DNA of 5,502 bases from Clostridia bacterium BRH_c25 (GCA_001515955.1 LOES01000058.1:1-5502), one strand, 5' to 3'; positions 1 through 5,305 are shown, counted from the first letter of the stretch. The notes: generated by a model not told the origin, from the sequence alone. Program-made: numbers and translations.

Positions 1-1
1 A

Positions 2-439
2 TTACAACTGCATCCTGATAAAACCGGAATAATAAGTACCTGGAATGGTCAGAATGGATTTGACTTCTTAGGTATGCACCACAAGAGATATTTAACAGAA
101 ACACGAAGTGGCGAGATGTACTATGTCCTTTACCAATATCCGTGTAAGAAGGCCATGAAACGAATGAGGAAGATGATTAAGGAAGTACTTTCTAACAGAA
201 CAGCATTGAAAATGGACATTGTTGAGCTGATAGAAATAATGAACCGTAAAATTCGAGGATGGCGAAACTACTATACAACAGAGAAATCATGGGGTTGGTT
301 GAATAAAATAGACTGGTATATACAAAGCCTATTCACCCGCTGGGATAATAAAAAGCGTGGAAAGAAAGGCTATTATTCTGGAATAGGGAAGATTGGGAAA
401 CTCCTAAATGAAAAGGGACTGCAGAAACTTGCTGCATAA
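2..439 (+). CDS. ltrA: Group II intron reverse transcriptase/maturase, C-terminal part
   Basis: The reading frame is open from the left edge and ends at TAA 437-439, giving 145 visible residues of a protein usually 420-600 long. It starts within the late reverse transcriptase motifs (LQLHPDKTGIIS, then FDFLG, which matches the last RT block). A basic thumb/maturase region follows, with the group II maturase signature NRKIRGWRNYY encoded at 242-274. Family members reverse transcribe the intron into a DNA target and help the intron RNA fold and splice. The protein ends soon after the maturase domain (GLQKLAA), with no Cys/His-containing HNH endonuclease domain, so it looks like an endonuclease-lacking type. 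The ATG at 74 is internal to the domain, not a real start. The catalytic YADD motif would lie upstream and cannot be checked. The gene symbol is used generically. Confidence 0.92.
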   Translation, partial: LQLHPDKTGIISTWNGQNGFDFLGMHHKRYLTETRSGEMYYVLYQYPCKKAMKRMRKMIKEVLSNRTALKMDIVELIEIMNRKIRGWRNYYTTEKSWGWLNKIDWYIQSLFTRWDNKKRGKKGYYSGIGKIGKLLNEKGLQKLAA

Positions 440-467
440 TCGCATGCTGAAGGTGAAGAATGTCGGA

Positions 468-500
468 AAGCCGGATGAGGGAAAACCTCACGTCCGGTTT
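468..500 (+). ncRNA. Group II intron domain V
   Basis: AAGCCGGA (468-475) pairs with TCCGGTTT (493-500), including one G-U pair in the catalytic AGC triad (469-471). The upper helix TGAGG (476-480) pairs with CCTCA (486-490) across a GAAAA loop, and the conserved two-base bulge CG sits at 491-492. This is the catalytic hairpin of the intron ribozyme. It is 33 nt long; domain V is commonly about 34 nt, and the shortening lies in the upper helix/loop. Confidence 0.88.
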
Positions 501-503
501 GAT

Positions 504-537
504 GAGGAGGGGCAGGCATCCCTGCCCTTTACTCTAT
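504..537 (+). ncRNA. Group II intron domain VI with branch-point A and 3' splice site
   Basis: GAG (504-506) pairs with CTC (532-534), and GAGGGGCAGG (507-516) pairs with CCTGCCCTTT (521-530), allowing two G-U pairs. A531 is left as the single bulged base between the two helices. It is the expected lariat branch point, seventh from the predicted 3' end at 537. The loop is CATC at 517-520. Retention of the bulge and both helices suggests splicing by branching could still occur. Confidence 0.82.
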
Positions 538-540
538 TGT

Positions 541-667
541 CAACCTATTTATTATATAGTGAAATAATCGATTTTGGTGACTTTAATTTGTTAGTAACGC
601 CCATAACAAATGATGAATCTAGATAGGTTGCATTAAAGAAGTTTCAAGGAAGAATCAGGCAACCTAT
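541..667. repeat. Three copies of an 8-bp repeat in alternating orientation
   Basis: CAACCTAT lies at 541-548 and 660-667, and its reverse complement at 623-630. The middle and right copies extend to a 9-bp match (ATAGGTTGC 623-631 with GCAACCTAT 659-667). The left and middle copies extend by further A-T and G-T pairs to 551 and 620. The middle copy can therefore pair with either outer copy but not both at once. The left copy starts three bases after the predicted intron end. Confidence 0.6.
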
Positions 668-677
668 GAAATCAAGG

Positions 678-733
678 TATATGCTTTTGCAATATTTGAA
701 TTTCGATGTAAGCTGTTTATTGCAAAACATATA
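678..733. repeat. Long near-perfect inverted repeat (16 bp arms, one bulge)
   Basis: The arm 678-694 (TATATGCTTTTGCAATA) pairs with 718-733 (TATTGCAAAACATATA) at all 16 positions, except that C684 is an unpaired bulge. The loop is 23 bases (695-717). There is no T-run directly after either arm, so it is not a standard intrinsic terminator. It may be a cruciform/hairpin site, an RNA stem, or a remnant of a small inverted-repeat element. Confidence 0.6.
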
Positions 734-777
734 GATACATATTAATAAAAATTGTATCATTTCTAAACAAAATAATA

Positions 778-810
778 AAGCCCTACAAACCGTTAAGGCT
801 GTAGAGCTTT
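778..810 (-). terminator. Rho-independent terminator of the tRNA-Pro transcript
   Basis: Read on the minus strand, GCTCTACA pairs with TGTAGGGC (807-800 with 787-780), and an inner GCC/GGT helix continues the stem. A T-rich tract (TTTATTATTTT) follows. On the minus strand both irregular pairs are G-U wobbles, but on the plus strand they become A-C mismatches (782/805 and 789/799). This argues that the minus-strand RNA is the functional form. The plus strand also has a T-run (CTTTTTAT, 807-814), so weak bidirectional termination is possible. It lies 14 bases past the tRNA 3' end. Confidence 0.8.
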
Positions 811-824
811 TTATATTTCATTCA

Positions 825-901
825 TGGTCTGGGTGACAGGAATTGAACCTGCGACCTCTTGAACCCCATTCAAGCGCGCTACCAAGCTGCGCCACACCCA
901 G
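825..901 (-). tRNA. tRNA-Pro, anticodon GGG
   Basis: Minus-strand cloverleaf of 77 nt with CCA encoded (TGG at 825-827). The acceptor stem CTGGGTG pairs fully with CACCCAG. The D arm has GCGC/GCGC. The anticodon stem CTTGA/TCAAG holds the loop ATGGGGT, giving anticodon GGG (plus-strand positions 865-867), which reads CCC and CCU. The T arm is GCAGG-TTCAATT-CCTGT, closed by one G-U pair. The AGGTC variable region and the whole body match bacterial tRNA-Pro. It is a single gene, not part of a visible tRNA cluster, and is transcribed away from the ylm genes. Confidence 0.97.
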
Positions 902-930
902 ATATGTGATATCATTTGTGATACTTATAA

Positions 931-959
931 AATATAACATAAAAGCATTCGAAATTCAA
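931..959 (-). promoter_or_regulatory. Sigma-A type promoter of tRNA-Pro
   Basis: On the minus strand TTGAAT (959-954) and TATATT (936-931) are separated by exactly 17 bases. The -35 box matches 4/6 and the -10 box 5/6 of the consensus. Transcription would start near 924, leaving a 5' leader of roughly 23 bases before the mature tRNA at 901. Confidence 0.65.
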
Positions 960-970
960 GACCATATTTT

Positions 971-1014
971 ACCGGCAATTTTCTGCAATTTTCTGCGGCA
1001 ATTTTTTTGCCGGT
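971..1014. repeat. Inverted repeat enclosing a tandem 10-bp repeat
   Basis: ACCGGCAA (971-978) is the exact reverse complement of TTGCCGGT (1007-1014). Between them GCAATTTTCT occurs twice in tandem (975-984, 985-994), and a third degenerate GGCAATTTTT follows. The right arm can instead pair with the nearer CGGCAA (996-1001) across a five-T loop, or by its GGTAT (1012-1016) with ATACC (1024-1028). No U-run follows on either strand. It lies just upstream of the tRNA promoter and about 200 bases before the ylm operon start. Confidence 0.55.
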
Positions 1015-1063
1015 ATTTGGATTATACCAGAATTTTCAATATCTATACATCCTTAAGAACTAT

Positions 1064-1094
1064 TTCAATAGGAAGCTAGCACTATTTTTATAAT
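1064..1094 (+). promoter_or_regulatory. Weak candidate promoter for the adaptor-ylm operon
   Basis: A perfect -10 hexamer TATAAT is present at 1089-1094, but the best upstream -35 match, TTCAAT (1064-1069), is poor and 19 bases away. The position, some 130 bases before the first plus-strand gene and after a gene on the opposite strand, is where an operon promoter is expected. In such AT-rich DNA a lone TATAAT can arise by chance. Confidence 0.3.
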
Positions 1095-1137
1095 TTGTTT
1101 ATTTTTAGAAGGATTATTAGCAGGATTATATGAACTC

Positions 1138-1227
1138 ATGGAGAAATATATATGTGATTATGTTAATATGAAGAGCTTAAATTGGTTTAATTGTACCAGA
1201 CAAGGTAAGGAGCTACGAATACCATGA
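1138..1227 (+). CDS. Possible 29-residue leader ORF overlapping the next start codon
   Basis: ATG 1138 opens a 29-codon frame (starting MEKYICDYVNMKSLNW, ending GKELRIP) whose TGA (1225-1227) overlaps the ATG of the adaptor gene (1224-1226) as ATGA, an arrangement typical of translational coupling. The frame is open back to 1072 and would encode a hydrophobic stretch there, but no usual start codon lies upstream. The only ribosome binding site candidate is AGGA at 1122-1125, rather far away. I do not recognise the peptide. It may be a leader peptide, a decayed gene end or chance. Confidence 0.22.
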   Translation: MEKYICDYVNMKSLNWFNCTRQGKELRIP

Positions 1228-2492
1228 GAGCAAAAAAGAGTAAAATAACATCTGTTTATATATTCCCGGTATTGTTTTCTATTATTTGTTTATCATATTT
1301 AATTAGATTCATGTTTTTCAATATTGAGACTGAAATAGTAAGATATAACTCAATAGAGAATGCAATACGAACCAAGGCATTAATTGTCAGGAATGAATCA
1401 ACTATAGCATTGCCTGCGGGTGTAGAAATAAGCTATAAGGTCAGTGAAGGCGACAAGGTCTCGGATGGGAGAAAGGTACTGGAGATAATCAAGAATAATC
1501 AAGCGGATGAAGATATTGCAATAAAGATACAACAGCTGGATGACAGGATAAAAGAAATCAAGCAGTCTGATATCAACAACAACTTTTTCTCACAGGACAA
1601 GGATAAGATAGAAAGCCAGATAAATGAAAAGGTGGCGGACCTTAAGAATATTGCCAGATCCGGGGATTACAAAAAGCTTGATAGTGTGAAAAATGATTTG
1701 ACAGCTAATTTGTACAAAAAGTCTTTGATATATGGAAGTGGAAGCTTCTTCGGCAAGAATTTGGAGCAGCTTCAGAAGGAAAAGAATACACTGGAAGGTA
1801 TATACGATAACAGCATTGATGTTATATATGCTCAGACTCCTGGAGTCGTAAGCTACAGTACGGATGGTTATGAGCAAATACTGAGTCCTTTGAATATCAA
1901 GGATTTCAAGCTTGATAGCATCAAGGAGATAATGAATACTCTGGATGGAAAGAAGCAGGAAACAGACAAAGGTGCTTCGGAGGGTATCAAGTTAGTTGAC
2001 AATTTTGAATGGTATACCTGCAGTTTGATCAGCGAGGAGCAGACAGCGGGATTGAAGGTTGGAAAAAAAATCAAGCTCAGGTTTGGTGAATTTGAGAATG
2101 CTCAGGTTAACGGTGAGGTTTATGAAGTATCGCAGCCGGAGGGAGGTACCTGTCTGGTTATAGTGAAGATTACCGAGCATGTCAATGGCTTTTATAAAAA
2201 GAGGATTACTGAGATGGATATTATCAGGGATTATAATGAGGGCTTTACAGTTCCCGGCAAGGCAATAATAGTCAAGGATAATATCAAGGGAGTATATGTT
2301 ATAAAGAGTGGAATGGTCAAATTTGTTCCCGTTGCGGTTATGCTTGAAGAAGAGGAAACCTGCCTTGTGAGGAATCTCGTTAAGGAGGATTCGGATTTTA
2401 AATCAGGCTATGACTCTTTGAAGATATTTGATGAAGTTATTACTACTACCAATAGAGTTAAGGAGAACCAGCTTTTGACCGATAAAATATAG
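1224..2492 (+). CDS. HlyD-like membrane-anchored adaptor protein (membrane fusion family)
   Basis: The 422-residue protein has a basic N-terminus and one membrane segment at about residues 11-33, with the rest predicted outside the cell. Residues 51-88 (beginning KALIVRNESTIALPAGVEIS) and 198-222 (AQTPGVVSYSTDGYE) look like the two halves of a lipoyl-like barrel-sandwich domain. They flank a charged helical hairpin (about 92-195). Beta-rich regions follow, ending in a membrane-proximal-like domain with VPGKAIIV at 343-350 and VYVIKSG at 357-363. Relatives in efflux or secretion systems bridge an inner-membrane pump to outer components. Here no transporter gene adjoins, so the partner is unknown. 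ATG 1224 is preceded by AAGGAG (1207-1212). The stop codon overlaps the ylmE ribosome binding site, so the gene is co-transcribed with the division cluster. Family assignment is fairly firm; function is open. Confidence 0.75.
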   Translation: MRAKKSKITSVYIFPVLFSIICLSYLIRFMFFNIETEIVRYNSIENAIRTKALIVRNESTIALPAGVEISYKVSEGDKVSDGRKVLEIIKNNQADEDIAIKIQQLDDRIKEIKQSDINNNFFSQDKDKIESQINEKVADLKNIARSGDYKKLDSVKNDLTANLYKKSLIYGSGSFFGKNLEQLQKEKNTLEGIYDNSIDVIYAQTPGVVSYSTDGYEQILSPLNIKDFKLDSIKEIMNTLDGKKQETDKGASEGIKLVDNFEWYTCSLISEEQTAGLKVGKKIKLRFGEFENAQVNGEVYEVSQPEGGTCLVIVKITEHVNGFYKKRITEMDIIRDYNEGFTVPGKAIIVKDNIKGVYVIKSGMVKFVPVAVMLEEEETCLVRNLVKEDSDFKSGYDSLKIFDEVITTTNRVKENQLLTDKI

Positions 2493-2507
2493 GAGGGGTT
2501 TACTTTG
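2491..2507 (+). promoter_or_regulatory. Ribosome binding site supporting a TTG start for ylmE
   Basis: AGGAGGGG (2491-2498) stands six bases before TTG 2505-2507. No ATG or GTG gives a full-length YlmE, so the TTG is chosen. The site begins inside the TAG stop codon of the upstream gene (2490-2492), linking the two genes tightly. Confidence 0.8.
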
Positions 2508-3203
2508 CAGGAAATCAGAGACAATATAACGAATATATCCCATAACATAAGGGATATTTGCATAAGAACGGGCAAAGACCCTGACAGCATAACAATAATT
2601 GCTGTGACAAAAACGATAGACCCGGATCGTATTAATTATGCTGTTGAGTGTGGAATACAAAACATTGGCGAGAATAAAGTACAAGAAATAATGGCTAAAT
2701 ATGAAAATATTGAAGGAAATGTTAAATGGCACCTGATAGGGCATTTACAAACCAACAAGGTAAAATATATAATAGATAAAGTAGAACTAATTCATTCTGT
2801 TGACAGCATCAGCCTGGCAGAGGAAATAAGCAGGAGAGCAGAAAAGGCCGGATTGGTAAGAAATGTGCTGGTACAAGTAAATGTAGCACAGGAAGATACC
2901 AAATTCGGTATTGATTATGAGGAGACCGAAAGCTTTGTGAAGCAGCTGTCACAGCTTTCCGGAATCAGGGTAAAGGGACTTATGACCATTGCTCCGTATT
3001 ATGAGGATACTGAGCTTGTAAGACCAGTATTCAGACGGCTTAAGGAAAAGTATGATAGCTTGGCAGAAGCTGATATTATTAATGTAGAAATGAAGTACTT
3101 ATCCATGGGAATGACGAATGACTATAAGGTGGCAATTGAAGAGGGTTCCAATATGGTAAGGGTTGGAACAGGTATTTTCGGAGCAAGGAATTATAATATT
3201 TAA
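2505..3203 (+). CDS. ylmE: YggS/YlmE family PLP-binding protein (PLP homeostasis)
   Basis: This 232-residue protein is of normal length for the family, which folds as a single TIM barrel like the N-terminal domain of alanine racemase and binds pyridoxal phosphate without known catalysis. The PLP-lysine is K36 in AVTKT. Other family motifs follow: NIGENKVQE (53-61), WHLIGHLQTNK (75-85), HSVDS (97-101), VQVNVAQEDTKFG (123-135), GLMTI (158-162), LSMGMTND (199-206) and VRVGTGIFG (218-226), the last contributing to phosphate binding. Family members buffer free PLP and affect amino acid and keto acid balance. The usual MS in the LSMGMS-D motif is MT here, a mild change. The gene sits 15 bases before sepF, as is common in Firmicutes. 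Confidence 0.95.
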   Translation: MQEIRDNITNISHNIRDICIRTGKDPDSITIIAVTKTIDPDRINYAVECGIQNIGENKVQEIMAKYENIEGNVKWHLIGHLQTNKVKYIIDKVELIHSVDSISLAEEISRRAEKAGLVRNVLVQVNVAQEDTKFGIDYEETESFVKQLSQLSGIRVKGLMTIAPYYEDTELVRPVFRRLKEKYDSLAEADIINVEMKYLSMGMTNDYKVAIEEGSNMVRVGTGIFGARNYNI

Positions 3204-3218
3204 CAAGGGGGTATATTC

Positions 3219-3677
3219 ATGTCGTCCAACATATTAAACAAAGTACTATATTTCATGGGAATAGGGGAAGCCGGTGAAGAAGACCATGAAGAGCTTGAAG
3301 CAGTAAAGCCTCAGATAGAAGCAGTAACTACAAGTGTACATAAAAAGAATAATGTAGTGAACATACACTCTGCGACTTCACCAATGAAGGTGGTGCTGGT
3401 TGAACCTACCTCTTATGATGAGGTTCAATCCATCTGTGATGACCTTAAAAGTAAAAAACCTATAATTATAAATTTTGAAGAAATGGATAAGGATGTAGCT
3501 AAGAGAATGGTTGACTTTATCAGTGGTGCCGTATATGCGCTGGACGGCACTATACAGAAGGTTTCAAACGGCATAGTGCTTGCTGCTCCGTCTAATGTCG
3601 ATGTACTGGGCAATATCAAAAACACTATTGGCGATGAGGACTTTGATCTGGAAGGTATTTTCAGCTGGCTTAAATAA
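3219..3677 (+). CDS. sepF: Cell division protein SepF
   Basis: This 152-residue protein matches SepF in length and layout. An N-terminal amphipathic helix (MSSNILNKVLYFMGI) would bind the membrane, and an acidic, disordered linker runs over residues 16-55. The globular SepF domain (about 56-133) has VVLVEPTSYDEVQ, KPIIINFEEMD and the signature RMVDFISGAVYALDG (96-110), then APSNVDVLG (123-131). SepF forms rings, binds the C-terminal tail of FtsZ and, in Bacillus subtilis, ties the Z-ring to the membrane alongside FtsA. A good ribosome binding site AAGGGGG (3205-3211) precedes ATG 3219 by seven bases. It lies between ylmE and ylmG as in most Firmicutes. The short C-terminal tail (FDLEGIFSWLK) is lineage-specific in my reading. 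Confidence 0.96.
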   Translation: MSSNILNKVLYFMGIGEAGEEDHEELEAVKPQIEAVTTSVHKKNNVVNIHSATSPMKVVLVEPTSYDEVQSICDDLKSKKPIIINFEEMDKDVAKRMVDFISGAVYALDGTIQKVSNGIVLAAPSNVDVLGNIKNTIGDEDFDLEGIFSWLK

Positions 3678-3713
3678 TTAATTCTCAAGTAATTAAAGAA
3701 TGCGAGTGGTTAT

Positions 3714-3995
3714 ATGAAAATTGTTTTAGCAACAACTGTATCATACTTTTTTGAATTTCTTAATTTTATGATACTAATAAGAGTTTTTTTGTCATGGTTT
3801 AATTTTAATCCAAGCAACAAGATCATAGTGCTGATTTACCAATTGACCGACCCGATACTTGAGCCTGTCAAGAGGCTTACAAGCAAATTCGGGCTTAATA
3901 CAGGCATGATTGATTTTTCTCCTATTATATCGCTGTTGTTACTTTATTATGTAGTAAAGCCTTTGGTACTTACACTCATATATACATTCCTGTAA
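3714..3995 (+). CDS. ylmG: YlmG, YggT-family membrane protein
   Basis: This 93-residue protein has two membrane segments, at about residues 5-28 and 66-90. The loop between them carries the family pattern IRVFLSWFNFNP followed by LTDPILEPVKRL (44-55) and MIDFSP (65-70). YggT proteins are small integral membrane proteins; bacterial and chloroplast members have been tied to division-site, nucleoid or envelope organisation, but the exact activity is not settled. The 36-base gap after sepF is the widest within the cluster and contains a weak AT-rich inverted repeat (TTAATT 3678-3683, AATTAA 3691-3696). The ribosome binding site is poor (GAGTGG at 3704-3709), so expression may depend on coupling or be low. 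ATG 3714 is the only sensible start. Confidence 0.93.
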   Translation: MKIVLATTVSYFFEFLNFMILIRVFLSWFNFNPSNKIIVLIYQLTDPILEPVKRLTSKFGLNTGMIDFSPIISLLLLYYVVKPLVLTLIYTFL

Positions 3996-4009
3996 GAGGT
4001 AGCTTTGTG
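3994..4009 (+). promoter_or_regulatory. Ribosome binding site supporting a GTG start for ylmH
   Basis: AAGAGGT (3994-4000), starting within the TAA stop codon of ylmG (3993-3995), lies six bases before GTG 4007-4009. No ATG lies in frame close by that keeps the N-terminal helices. Confidence 0.7.
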
Positions 4010-4789
4010 AAGGATAACAGGTTGATATTGGACAGGTATAAGGATTATGAAGACAGGGTGCTGGTGAATGAGCTGCTGGAATATGTAAAGGCTTGCTCAT
4101 CAGGATATGCCTTGAGGCACACAGATTTTTTAGATCCAAGACAGCAGAAAATTGCTGAGGATATACTTGGTATGCATAAGAGCATATACTATGCTTTTTT
4201 TGGTGGCATAACAGATAGTGAAAGAGCCGTATGTGTGATTTGTGATGAAAACTATAAGCTAACAGAAGAAGATATTCCTATAACAATACTCTCCATAACC
4301 TGGAATAAAAGCAGCAGGAAGCTTTCTCACAGGGATTTTCTTGGAAGTATTTTAGGGTGCGGAATAAAAAGGGAAAAGGTTGGAGATATTATTTTTGATG
4401 AATGCAGGGCATATATAGCTTGTATGTCTGATATTTCCAAGTATTTGCTGTACAATCTCAGCAAGGTCGGAAGTGTTGCAGTAAGTGTGTCTGAAACGGA
4501 GACCGCACAGAAAACAGAGGAAAAGGTAAAGATAATAACTTCAACTGTTGCGTCACTTAGGCTGGATAGCCTTATAGCAACCGGTTACGGGGTTTCCAGG
4601 GCCAAGGCGGCGGAAACGGTAAAAAGCGGCAAGGTGAAGGTCAATTGGGAGGATACCTCCGGTTCTTCCAAGGAAATGAAGCAAGGAGATGTAATATCTA
4701 TACGGGGTAGAGGAAGGGTAGTACTCGAAGAAGTATCGGGGACAACGAAAAAAGATAGGATAAAAATTATGATTAAGAAATACCTTTAA
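4007..4789 (+). CDS. ylmH: YlmH, S4-domain RNA-binding protein
   Basis: This 260-residue protein has the usual YlmH build. An N-terminal helical and RRM-like region (about 1-160) contains ALRHTDFLDPRQQKIAE (35-51), YYAFFGGITDSERA (61-74) and HRDFLGSILGCGIKREKVGDI (108-128). A C-terminal S4 domain (about 181-242) contains LRLDSLIATGYGVSRAKAAE (184-203), GKVKVN (208-213) and GDVISIRGRGRV (227-238). S4 domains bind structured RNA, and in Bacillus subtilis YlmH associates with ribosomes and is reported to act in ribosome-associated quality control, overlapping with the RqcP function; applying that here is inference by family. Its link to the division genes is by conserved synteny, not known mechanism. 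A basic C-terminal tail (KKDRIKIMIKKYL) follows the S4 domain. The start is GTG, 11 bases after ylmG. Confidence 0.94.
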   Translation: MKDNRLILDRYKDYEDRVLVNELLEYVKACSSGYALRHTDFLDPRQQKIAEDILGMHKSIYYAFFGGITDSERAVCVICDENYKLTEEDIPITILSITWNKSSRKLSHRDFLGSILGCGIKREKVGDIIFDECRAYIACMSDISKYLLYNLSKVGSVAVSVSETETAQKTEEKVKIITSTVASLRLDSLIATGYGVSRAKAAETVKSGKVKVNWEDTSGSSKEMKQGDVISIRGRGRVVLEEVSGTTKKDRIKIMIKKYL

Positions 4790-4805
4790 TGGAGGTTGAG
4801 GGAAT

Positions 4806-5255
4806 ATGATAACTCCTATGGATATACGCAACAAGGAATTTAAAAAGGGCTTCAAGGGCTATAAGGAAGGCGAAGTTGACGAATTTTTAGATAAGGTTAT
4901 AGCAGATTATGAGAGAATATACAGAGAGAATGGTGAGCTTAAAGACAGGATATCCATTGATAATGAACGGATTGAAAGCTATAACAGTATGGAAAAGTCT
5001 CTTCAGAATACTCTATTGATTGCACAGACCACCGCTGAAGATATAGTTGCAAATGCAAGGAAAAAGTCGGATATGATTATAAAAGAAGCAGAGGAGCAAG
5101 CCAGAAGAATTATTGAAGACGCAAACAGCAGTGTTATAAAGGTTAATAGGGATTATGAAGAATTAAAGAAGGAAGTTCAGGTTTTTAAGACAAGGTTCAA
5201 GACACTTCTGGAGTCTGAGCTTGAAGCGCTTAATGCAACCTTGAAGGATATATAA
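4806..5255 (+). CDS. divIVA: DivIVA, septum/pole-localising coiled-coil protein
   Basis: This 149-residue protein carries the DivIVA N-terminal domain: ITPMDIRNKEFKKGFKGY, then EVDEFLDKVIADYE (23-36). The tip residues F16 and K17 correspond to the Phe-Arg pair that inserts into the membrane in Bacillus subtilis DivIVA. The remainder (about 35-148) is almost entirely helical and charged with heptad-like spacing, including a long stretch rich in Glu, Lys and Ala (80-110), as expected of parallel coiled coils that build higher oligomers. The family recognises strongly curved membrane at septa and poles and recruits division-site, chromosome-anchoring or cell wall factors. The protein is slightly shorter than the Bacillus subtilis one (164) and lacks a long variable tail. 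GGAGG at 4791-4795, or GAGGG closer in at 4798-4802, serves ATG 4806. It closes the ylm cluster. Confidence 0.94.
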   Translation: MITPMDIRNKEFKKGFKGYKEGEVDEFLDKVIADYERIYRENGELKDRISIDNERIESYNSMEKSLQNTLLIAQTTAEDIVANARKKSDMIIKEAEEQARRIIEDANSSVIKVNRDYEELKKEVQVFKTRFKTLLESELEALNATLKDI

Positions 5256-5276
5256 GAGCATAGATACATATGGTGG

Positions 5277-5305
5277 ACTCTTTCACAAGGCTGTGAAAGA
5301 GTTTT
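5277..5305 (+). terminator. Probable intrinsic terminator after divIVA
   Basis: ACTCTTTCACA (5277-5287) pairs perfectly with TGTGAAAGAGT (5292-5302) around an AGGC tetraloop, and TTTTG follows. The 11-bp stem is strong, but the T-run is short (four to five), so termination may be partial. It lies 22 bases past the divIVA stop and 23 bases before the start codon of the next gene, so it either ends the ylm operon or attenuates read-through into the DAHP synthase gene. Confidence 0.65.

Larger units (their letters stand above)
1..537 (+). mobile_element. Group II intron, 3' portion (5' part outside window)
   Basis: The segment holds the end of an intron-encoded reverse transcriptase/maturase, then a domain V hairpin and a domain VI hairpin with a bulged adenosine, in the order expected for the 3' end of a bacterial group II intron. 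The predicted 3' splice boundary is just after the ACTCTAT at 531-537, which ends in the A-pyrimidine usual for these introns and lies six bases past the candidate branch A. Only 28 bases separate the protein's stop codon from domain V, which is normal for an ORF placed in domain IV. The 5' end, domains I-III and the 5' exon are outside the window, so completeness and target site cannot be judged. The visible 3' end shows no damage. Confidence 0.88.
538..777. other. Intergenic stretch with several inverted repeats, no gene
   Basis: I see no convincing gene here: ORFs are short and lack ribosome binding sites. The stretch does contain ordered inverted repeats. CAACCTAT at 541-548 is complemented by ATAGGTTG at 623-630 and occurs again directly at 660-667. 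TTTGTTA (587-593) faces TAACAAA (604-610). A long hairpin has arms 678-694 and 718-733, and GATACA (734-739) faces TGTATC (753-758). It could be a structured RNA, a decayed small mobile element, or the 3' exon region of the intron. None of these can be decided from one sequence. Confidence 0.5.

Noticed and set aside
408..626. Plus-strand ORF of 72 codons
   Set aside because: It overlaps the end of the maturase in another frame and runs through domains V and VI of the intron, so it is an artefact of structured RNA.
825..901. tRNA-Pro as integration site of a genomic island ending at the intron
   Set aside because: No second copy of the tRNA 3' end is present, no integrase is visible, and the intron is a self-mobile element not needing a tRNA site.
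843..1079. Plus-strand ORF of 78 codons across the tRNA gene
   Set aside because: Its first 20 codons are the antisense of tRNA-Pro, the rest is AT-rich hairpin sequence, and there is no ribosome binding site.
1110..1129. Direct repeat AGGATTAT (1110-1117 and 1122-1129) as an operator
   Set aside because: Two 8-bp AT-rich copies 12 bases apart in an AT-rich leader are weak evidence, and no known regulator motif matches.
1590..2744. Several minus-strand ORFs opposite the adaptor and ylmE genes
   Set aside because: They lie antisense to clearly recognised proteins, lack ribosome binding sites and resemble no family I know.
5270..5296. Eight-residue leader peptide (MVDSFTRL) overlapping the hairpin before the DAHP synthase gene
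   Set aside because: It has a single Phe and no Tyr or Trp, no run of control codons and no clear ribosome binding site, so classical attenuation is not supported.
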